Notes under the pieces: model-generated | The model's database searches: none | The model's input: the letters and a program-made list of their open reading frames with translations, nothing else | What the model was told of the DNA's origin: nothing | Shown here: piece by piece, positions 57,537 through 64,000 of the stretch | How the letters are laid out: each line of letters opens with the position of its first letter | How positions within the stretch are numbered: position 1 is the stretch's first letter | From: Arenimonas sp. | Lineage (GTDB): Bacteria > Pseudomonadota > Gammaproteobacteria > Xanthomonadales > Xanthomonadaceae | Reading direction: 5' to 3' | Length of the DNA: 64,000 nt | Assembly (NCBI RefSeq): GCF_022842045.1 | Contig: NZ_JALHQI010000002.1 | Span: 1-64,000, forward strand | Position numbers and translations under genes: made by a program

Positions 57537-57613
57537 GCCCGAATAGCTCAGCCGGTTAGAGCACTTGACTGTTAATCAGGGGGTCGTTGGTTCGAGTCCA
57601 ACTTCGGGCGCCA
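57537..57613 (+). tRNA. tRNA-Asn (anticodon GTT), encoded CCA
   Basis: GCCCGAA/TTCGGGC acceptor, TTGACTGTTAATCAG anticodon arm, GGTTCGAGTCC T-arm, 3' GCCA. Confidence 0.95.
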
Positions 57614-57619
57614 CATGCG

Positions 57620-57647
57620 AAAAGGCCTGCCAGTCGGCAGGCCTTTT
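57620..57647. terminator. Bidirectional terminator between tRNA-Asn and pilE
   Basis: AAAAGGCCTGCC-AGTC-GGCAGGCCTTTT. Confidence 0.8.
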
Positions 57648-57670
57648 CTTTTGCGCCGGGCGTGGCCCGG

Positions 57671-58075
57671 TTACCAGCATTCGCCCACCGAAGCCGCGCT
57701 CACGCCCTTGGTGCCGGCCTGGTTGAGCGTGAAGTTGCCGCAACGGTCACCCGTCTGGTTGTTCACCGGGGTGGCGGTCAACGTGAAGGTGTTCTGCGCC
57801 CGCACCGCCGCGATGTTGTAGAAGGCCGCGCCTTGTTGGGGCGAGCGGGTCAGCCTGGCGGGGATCACGTAGGTGGTGTAGTTGGCGTTGATGGTGTGCC
57901 AGCGCTCGAGGTTTTGCGCCAGCTCCGCCAGATCGGCGGTAGCCTGCGCCCGCCGCGCCTTGCGCACGCTCTCGACGTAACTGGGATAGGCGATGGCGGC
58001 CAGCACGCCGATCACGATGATCACGATCATCAACTCGATGAGGGTGAATCCGCCTTGGGGCCTAAGCTTGTTCAT
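57671..58075 (-). CDS. pilE: Type IV minor pilin PilE
   Basis: GGFTLIELMIVIIVIGVLAAIAYPSYVESVRKARRAQA; last gene of pilVWXY1E order. Confidence 0.92.
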   Translation of the reverse strand: MNKLRPQGGFTLIELMIVIIVIGVLAAIAYPSYVESVRKARRAQATADLAELAQNLERWHTINANYTTYVIPARLTRSPQQGAAFYNIAAVRAQNTFTLTATPVNNQTGDRCGNFTLNQAGTKGVSAASVGECW

Positions 58076-58101
58076 TCGTCGCTCCTCTCAAGTCAGGCAA
58101 G

Positions 58102-61100
58102 TCAGCGGATCTGGCGCCAGGACTGCCGGCCGCAGGCGCGCGGCAGGTAGTAGGTGGGCGCACCGGGCACGCTGACCACCAGGTCGCAGGTGCGGCCCAG
58201 GGCTTCGCCAATCTCGGCAACGGTGGCCGCCGCACCCGGCGGCGCCGGCGGCGGGGCCAGCAGCACCGCCACGTTGCGCACGGGAATGTCGCCACCGGTA
58301 TCGAGCGCCTGGCCAACGGTACCCGCCGGAGCGGCCGTGCCCGTGGGCGAGTCGATGCGCAGGCCGCTCAGGCCGGCCGCACCGCTGACCGCGTTGAAAG
58401 CGTACAGCCAGTTGGTGCCGCCAGTCGCGCAGGGGTCGGTAGCGGCGCCGCCCGGCTCGAAGGTCGGGAACAGCACCAGGCCGCTCTGCAGGCGCGGGTT
58501 GCCGACGAAGCGCTCGCCACGCAGCACCTGGGTGGGGCCGGTGCCCGTGGCCAGGTCCATGTACCAGCCGCTCTGCGTCACGTAGTTGATCTGCGAATTC
58601 GACAGCACGCGGGTGCCGCCGGCGCCGGCCGCCAGGGTCTGGGCACCAAGATTGCTGCGCGTGACCGTGGCCGGGGTGGCCGGCGAGCGATCCAGCACGG
58701 CGTACAGCGTCTGCAGGCTGCCATCCGAGGTGTCGTCCTCGAAGGCATAGCTGCCGGTGCCGAAGTAGATCATCACGCCGCCGCCGGGACCGGCCGCGAC
58801 CTCGAGACCGCCGGTGATCGGCTGGCGTACGCCGCCGACGATGGCCGAGAAGATGGGCTGGCCACCGTTGGCCACGGTGTTGTTGCGCAGGTCGAACTTC
58901 CAGATGTTGCCCAGCTGGTCGGCGGCGTAGGCGGTGTCGGCGTAGCCGTCACGGCCGACTTCGTTGGTGTTGCTGATCCAGCGATCGATAAGGGCCACGC
59001 TGGAGAGGCCGTTGGGCAGCGCCGGCAGCGAGGCGTGGGTAGCTTCGATGGTGGTGACGGCCCGGGTGTTCATGTTGACCACGTAGAGCGCGGCACGGCC
59101 ATCGGCGCTGCCGAAGCCATTGCCGAACACGGCCTTCCACACCGGCGCAGAGGTTCCCTCGCGGGTCGGCACGACGATGGGCTTGCCCAGCACGTTGCCC
59201 ATGCGCGAGCCGGTGGTGCCGGCGTTGTGGCGGCTGACCTCCCAGAGCACGTCGCCGGAGGTGAAGGCACCCGGGTTGGAGACGTTGAGCGCGAACACGC
59301 TCTTGCCGCCGGCGCCGCTCGAACCGACCAGCACCGTACGCCAAGTGCCGTTGATGCGGGCATCGGACACGGTGATCGGGCCGTCCACGAAGTAGCGGTG
59401 CTGGAACTTCTGGTCGTTGCCCAGCAGCGGGTTGTACGGGAACAGCAGGTTGCCCATGTGGCCCAGGGCCGTGCTCGGGATGTAACCGAACAGCTCGGTG
59501 CCGTTCTCGCCGTCGAAGGCGTGCAGCATGCCGTCGTTGGCGCCCGCGTACACCACCGGCCGGCGGGTGGACTTGGCGGTCAGGTAGGCCTGGTAGCCCC
59601 AGGGATCGCTCTCGGCCAGGGTGGCGCCGCGCAGCGTGCGGTAGCCGTAGTTGTCCTTCGGCGAAGAGATCTCCGGGTTGGAGTTGATGATGTCGCCCAG
59701 CACGCTGGTACGGGTGCGCAGGCGGGTTCCCTCGAGCGTGCGTTCGCCGCGCAGGTAGTTCACGGCCTGGGTCGTGGTCACGTTCAGGCCCAGCGCACCG
59801 GTGATCTCGGTGGCGGTGCAGCGCGAGAGTTCGCTGTTGCACAGCGAGGCGGCATTGGTGACGTTGGCGGGCGTGAACAGGTTCACCGCCGGGTTCACCA
59901 GGCTGTTCGGCTGCGCGTACAGGATGCGGCGTGCGGCAGGGGCCGGGATCTGGGTACTGGCCTCCCACAGGTTGTTGAAGGACAGCACGCCGGCGGTGCT
60001 CACGGTGACCCGCTCGGCGCGCAGCTGGCCGTACCAGTCGGTGCCGCGGTTCTCGGCCGCGTAACCCGGCACGACCGTGAACGATGTGTCACCCACGCGG
60101 GCGCCGGTCAGCGCAATGCTGCCCGAGGGACCCGCGCCCTGGCCGACCGCGGCCAGGATCTCGCGCATGGCGGTGGTGATGGCGGCCGGCGACTGCGCGT
60201 TGATGAACTTGCCGCGACCGTTGAGGGCGGCGTGCCAGATCTCGTCGACGGTGCTGGGCGCGTCGTCCTGACGGGGGCCCCAGGCCGGCGGGTTGGCATA
60301 CGGGTCGGCGGTCGCGGCCGTATCAACGCCGTAGATGTCACCCCGTGCGCCGAGCGTGACCCCATAGAAGTTCATGTGCAGGTTGGGATTGCAGTCCACG
60401 CGCGGATCGGTGCTCGGGCAGGTCGCAGGCACCGGCACGCGGCCCGCCGGAAGGTCCGGGCGCAGGTTCTTGGTGTAGAACTCCGCGGCCAGGTCGGCGA
60501 GCGTGTTGCTGTGGGCATCGGCCAGCGGCGACGGGAAACCGCCGTCGGCGTTCTGTGGATCCGCGTTGGGACCACCACCGTTGCTGTAGCCGTCGGTGAA
60601 GAGCATGCCGGCGTTGCGCTGGCAGGCCAGCCGGACCGGCGCGCCTGCACCGGTGCGCTGGAACTGGGTGCCGATGTGGTCCACGGCGAAGCGGTTCGGC
60701 GTGCCACCCGCGGCCGGCAGCGCCAGCAGGTTGTCGTAGAGCTGGCTCTTCTCGGCGGCCGCCGCCATGTTGCGCATGTTGACCGCGACGCGATTGTTGA
60801 TGGTGAAGAAGCCGACGTACATGTTGGTCACGTCCACCAGCGACCGCGTCATGCCGGCGATCATCGCGCGGTTGCGGTTGCCGTAGTAGGTGAACCAGTT
60901 GGCGAAGCTCTGGATGGCGGCGTCGTAATCCGCCGAGTTGGCATAGTTGCCCGGCTTGATCTCGTACTTGTACATGTCCACGCCGTTGCCGCCGGCGTTG
61001 GGCGACAGGATGCGGTTGGCCACGTTGAAACCCGCCGGCGCCGGGGTGTTGATGCCCAGGTAGAAGGACGCCGGGAAGTACTCGATGCCGACGTTGTCGC

Positions 61101-62049
61101 AGTTGGCGGTCGTGGTGAGGTCAGTGGTCTGGTAGGTCCAGTTGTTGAGCCGGAACGCCGTGGTGCCGAGGCCGCCGCAGCTCGCCCCGATGTAGTACCA
61201 GGTGCCCGCCGGCACCAACGTGCCGATCGGCAGGCGGAAGCGTTCGTCGTTCTCCGGGGTATCGCGCCGCGCACGACGCACGACCACGGTGGCGCAGGCA
61301 CCGGAGATTTGCCGGTCGGCGGTCAGGGTGGCGAATGCGTTGCCGCTGGAGGGGAACGTCAAGTTGCCCGCCGTGGTGGCGCATGTCTGGTTGGTGTTCT
61401 CCACGTTGCGGATCTGCCAGCCCGCCTGGAGGTAGTCGCCCGCCGCCAGGGCGCCGCTGTAGTCCGTCACCGCATCGCCGTCGTCAACGCGGTCGCGATG
61501 GTTGGCCGTCATGTTGAAGGCGGGCGAGCCCGCGTTCCGGGGGTCGGCACGCGTGGCGGTGATGCTGGCCTGGGGGAACTCCGCACCGTTGCGGTCGATC
61601 CACGGCGGATACTCCGTGGCCGGATTGAAGTAGGACGCGTTGAACTCGGGGGATCGCGCGAAACCGTACATGGGCAGCGGCGGGATCGAGTAGCGATTGG
61701 TGCCGATCCGGTGCCCCGGATACGGCATGACGTGGTGGAAGTTGCAGACGCCGTTGGCGCCGGCGTTGGTGCGAAGCTCGTTGCTCGCATCGAAGAACGG
61801 GTTCGTGGTGCCGGTGCCGGTGCAGCCGTAGCCATCGCGACCCGGGAACAGCGTCTCGAAAGTCATCGAGCCGGAGTCGTCCACGGCCATGATGAAGGCG
61901 GGCGGCACCTGCTGGCCAAGCTGCAGCGGCGCCTGGGCCAGGGTGCCCTGCCCCTGTGCGGCGACTACGGCGCCGGGCGTGGAGAGGCCGGCGACCAGGG
62001 TCAGTACGGCGACGGAAAGGGGCAGCAGCGGAGTGCGATTCATTGTCAT
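58102..62049 (-). CDS. pilY1: Type IV pilus tip/biogenesis protein PilY1
   Basis: 1315 aa; N-terminal AVDDSGSMTFE (vWA-like), C-terminal PilC/PilY1 beta-propeller (VYAGANDGMLHAFDGENGTELFGYIPS). Confidence 0.95.
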   Translation of the reverse strand: MTMNRTPLLPLSVAVLTLVAGLSTPGAVVAAQGQGTLAQAPLQLGQQVPPAFIMAVDDSGSMTFETLFPGRDGYGCTGTGTTNPFFDASNELRTNAGANGVCNFHHVMPYPGHRIGTNRYSIPPLPMYGFARSPEFNASYFNPATEYPPWIDRNGAEFPQASITATRADPRNAGSPAFNMTANHRDRVDDGDAVTDYSGALAAGDYLQAGWQIRNVENTNQTCATTAGNLTFPSSGNAFATLTADRQISGACATVVVRRARRDTPENDERFRLPIGTLVPAGTWYYIGASCGGLGTTAFRLNNWTYQTTDLTTTANCDNVGIEYFPASFYLGINTPAPAGFNVANRILSPNAGGNGVDMYKYEIKPGNYANSADYDAAIQSFANWFTYYGNRNRAMIAGMTRSLVDVTNMYVGFFTINNRVAVNMRNMAAAAEKSQLYDNLLALPAAGGTPNRFAVDHIGTQFQRTGAGAPVRLACQRNAGMLFTDGYSNGGGPNADPQNADGGFPSPLADAHSNTLADLAAEFYTKNLRPDLPAGRVPVPATCPSTDPRVDCNPNLHMNFYGVTLGARGDIYGVDTAATADPYANPPAWGPRQDDAPSTVDEIWHAALNGRGKFINAQSPAAITTAMREILAAVGQGAGPSGSIALTGARVGDTSFTVVPGYAAENRGTDWYGQLRAERVTVSTAGVLSFNNLWEASTQIPAPAARRILYAQPNSLVNPAVNLFTPANVTNAASLCNSELSRCTATEITGALGLNVTTTQAVNYLRGERTLEGTRLRTRTSVLGDIINSNPEISSPKDNYGYRTLRGATLAESDPWGYQAYLTAKSTRRPVVYAGANDGMLHAFDGENGTELFGYIPSTALGHMGNLLFPYNPLLGNDQKFQHRYFVDGPITVSDARINGTWRTVLVGSSGAGGKSVFALNVSNPGAFTSGDVLWEVSRHNAGTTGSRMGNVLGKPIVVPTREGTSAPVWKAVFGNGFGSADGRAALYVVNMNTRAVTTIEATHASLPALPNGLSSVALIDRWISNTNEVGRDGYADTAYAADQLGNIWKFDLRNNTVANGGQPIFSAIVGGVRQPITGGLEVAAGPGGGVMIYFGTGSYAFEDDTSDGSLQTLYAVLDRSPATPATVTRSNLGAQTLAAGAGGTRVLSNSQINYVTQSGWYMDLATGTGPTQVLRGERFVGNPRLQSGLVLFPTFEPGGAATDPCATGGTNWLYAFNAVSGAAGLSGLRIDSPTGTAAPAGTVGQALDTGGDIPVRNVAVLLAPPPAPPGAAATVAEIGEALGRTCDLVVSVPGAPTYYLPRACGRQSWRQIR

Positions 62050-62060
62050 GTCAGGTCCCC

Positions 62061-62564
62061 TCAGGGGATGAAGATCGTGTCGATGACCGCTTCGGCGGTA
62101 CGCTCGTCACCCACGTTGGCGACGTCGGTCGCGAACGCGGTGACCTGGAACTGCAGGTTGGTGTTCTCGCTTTCGGGGCGGACGCCAAGCGCCAGGCCGC
62201 CACCGGGCAGGCACTGGTCGATGCGCTGGACGAACGTGCCGTCGATCTCGCCGTTGTCGAGTTCATCCTCGGCCCACTCGGCGGCGTCGAAGCCGGCGCA
62301 ACGCTCGTCGTCCGGATTGGCGGCCGCCGGCGCATTGGCGATGGCCATCTCGCGCTCGCGGTTGGCCGACTCGGAGTTCTGGAAGGCGATGTTGCTGGCG
62401 CGCCAGGCCGAGGCCATGCGCTCCTGCATGGAGGCCACCTGGACGCCGGCCACGCCCAGCAGGGTGAGCAGCAGCAGGAGGATCAGGGCCACGTACAGGA
62501 CCACGCCGCGCTGGTGGCGCGGATGGCCGGACAGGCGGGGTTGCCGGATCGGATGCGAGGTCAT
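62061..62564 (-). CDS. pilX: Type IV pilus minor pilin PilX
   Basis: QRGVVLYVALILLLLLTLLGVAGVQVASMQERMA; position between pilW and pilY1. Confidence 0.93.
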   Translation of the reverse strand: MTSHPIRQPRLSGHPRHQRGVVLYVALILLLLLTLLGVAGVQVASMQERMASAWRASNIAFQNSESANREREMAIANAPAAANPDDERCAGFDAAEWAEDELDNGEIDGTFVQRIDQCLPGGGLALGVRPESENTNLQFQVTAFATDVANVGDERTAEAVIDTIFIP

Positions 62565-62567
62565 GGC

Positions 62568-63752
62568 TTAGTTCCCGAACAGCCGGTTGCGGAGGGCGAC
62601 GGTGTTTTCATAGGCCGCGCGCACGCGGCGGTCGTTGGGCGGCGTCACGGCCACGCCCAGCGAGCTGAAGGGATTGGCGCGGGCTTCGGCCTGTGCCTGG
62701 TTCGGGCTGCGCACCACGAAGCCGACCTGGGTAACGCCGACCAGGCGCCAGTTCGCGCGGGCCGCGGCATTGGCCACCGGGTCGCCGATGACGGCCGCGG
62801 TGCGCACGTCCTGGATGTAGCCGGTGGGACGGCCGTTGGCGACGCGGCTGACGCCGTACACCAGCTGCATGTTCTCGACGCCCTCCACCAGCTCTTCCTG
62901 CACGCAGCCGGCCGCAGTGGTGGTGGCGCGGCAGCGCATCAGGGCGGGCTCGCCGCTGGCACCGATGCCGATGTAATAGGCCACGCTCTCGGCGCGATGC
63001 AGGGTGGCGCGGCCCGGCTCGTAGATCTCGCGGAAGCCGATGGCGGCACCGGCATTGGTGGCCACGACCTGGTTGCCGGGCACCAGTGCGCGGTTGCCGG
63101 GGAAGATGGTGACGTTGGAGCAATCGGTGACGGCGAACAGGCCGGGCGCAGCGACGCCACTGGCCAGGATGGGCCAGCGCGCCGCGTCGAAGGTGATGGT
63201 CGGGGCCAGGCCCACGGTGATCGCGTCGATGGTGACGCTCTCGGGAACGATGTAGCGCAGCACCACCACGTCGCTGCCGGGTACCGCACGGGCGGCCAGG
63301 TCGGCCGGCAGCGCCGGGGTCCAGTTGCCGCCGGCGGCGGCGCCGGCGACGGCGGGAATGGCCGGCAGCGCGACCGCACCGCCCGGCGCGGTGCCGTTGG
63401 CCTCGTAGCCCTGCAGCGAGATGTGGAACCGCAGTGGCCAGGCCTGGGTGTCATAGGCGGCCTCGGTGCCGGCATTGGCATAGCTCAGGGTGAACTGGTT
63501 CGCGTTCTCCAGCAGGCGGGCCTGGTCATTGACGCAGCCGAAGTGGCCGGCCAGGCGCAGGTCGCGCTGCAGGACGTCCATGGCGAAGCGGCCGTTCTCC
63601 TGCGTGCGCGACAGGCCTTCCGCGGTGGCATAGGCGCTGCGGGAGGCGCCGAAAATCTGCACCAGGCCTGCCAGCAGGATGGTGCCGATGACCAGCGCGA
63701 TCATCAGCTCGACCAGGGAGAATCCCCGGTGGGCGGCAGTGTGGCGGCTCAT
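62568..63752 (-). CDS. pilW: Type IV pilus minor pilin PilW
   Basis: RGFSLVELMIALVIGTILLAGLVQIF prepilin motif. Confidence 0.94.
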   Translation of the reverse strand: MSRHTAAHRGFSLVELMIALVIGTILLAGLVQIFGASRSAYATAEGLSRTQENGRFAMDVLQRDLRLAGHFGCVNDQARLLENANQFTLSYANAGTEAAYDTQAWPLRFHISLQGYEANGTAPGGAVALPAIPAVAGAAAGGNWTPALPADLAARAVPGSDVVVLRYIVPESVTIDAITVGLAPTITFDAARWPILASGVAAPGLFAVTDCSNVTIFPGNRALVPGNQVVATNAGAAIGFREIYEPGRATLHRAESVAYYIGIGASGEPALMRCRATTTAAGCVQEELVEGVENMQLVYGVSRVANGRPTGYIQDVRTAAVIGDPVANAAARANWRLVGVTQVGFVVRSPNQAQAEARANPFSSLGVAVTPPNDRRVRAAYENTVALRNRLFGN

Positions 63753-64000
63753 AGCGTGGTCACCAGTTCGAATACGGCCTGTTGGTCGGCGGCATTGGCT
63801 TCCCAGCGGGCATCCGTCCAGCGGATGCGCACGGTGGCCACGTCTCCGTTGACGCTGATCTGGGATTCGCCACCGGGCAGCTGCTGGCTGACCTGGCAGT
63901 GCCAGCGGGCGATGTTCGGGCCCGGATCGAAGGTGGCGGCGATGGCGCAGGCATTGGGGGTGCCGCCGCTGACGTAGCCGGCCTCGGCGTAGGTTCGCTT
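63749..64000 (-). CDS. pilV: Type IV pilus minor pilin PilV, truncated by window end
   Basis: Manually read minus frame ...NACAIAATFDPGPNIARWHCQVSQQLPGGESQISVNGDVATVRIRWTDARWEANAADQQAVFELVTTL*; TGA overlaps pilW ATG. Confidence 0.85.
   Translation of the reverse strand, partial: KRTYAEAGYVSGGTPNACAIAATFDPGPNIARWHCQVSQQLPGGESQISVNGDVATVRIRWTDARWEANAADQQAVFELVTTL

Noticed and set aside
59035-62571. 1178 aa plus-strand ORF opposite pilY1
   Set aside because: Low-complexity H/R/G/A-rich translation antisense to a clear PilY1 gene; a high-GC shadow ORF.

Overview
This 64 kb window is high-GC gammaproteobacterial chromosome, Xanthomonadales-like judging by gene content. Most of it is backbone: dxs, prmC, ahpF/ahpC-oxyR, glnS, rlmM, coaD, rsmD, ftsY, mutY, the thrS-infC-rpmI-rplT-pheS-pheT-ihfA-merR cluster, uvrB, and a type IV minor pilin operon (pilV-pilW-pilX-pilY1-pilE). 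There are four tRNAs: Phe-GAA, Pro-GGG, Val-GAC and Asn-GTT. The main accessory region is 27.95-32.70 kb, directly 3' of tRNA-Phe. It holds a tyrosine recombinase, two IS3-family elements with recognisable terminal inverted repeats, and between them a visibly AT-richer segment. That segment reads as the displaced C-terminal tip of an RHS protein (RHS-like end-of-core motif, then a HEVGH zinc-metallopeptidase-like domain), followed 4 bp later by a small lipoprotein that could be its immunity protein. The 5' part of the RHS gene is cut off by an IS. Other points worth a second look: an orphan DUF5706 (Pycsar effector-type) membrane protein next to prmC; a 34-codon remnant of apt; a near-palindromic repeat present twice, one copy supplying the C-terminal codons of an AsmA-like gene; a possible threonine-attenuator leader in front of thrS; a non-ATG infC start; a near-perfect OxyR operator; and an S8-SLH protease divergent from an FHA/Ser-Thr kinase/histidine kinase/response regulator cluster. 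All calls come from reading the sequence; no database search was run.
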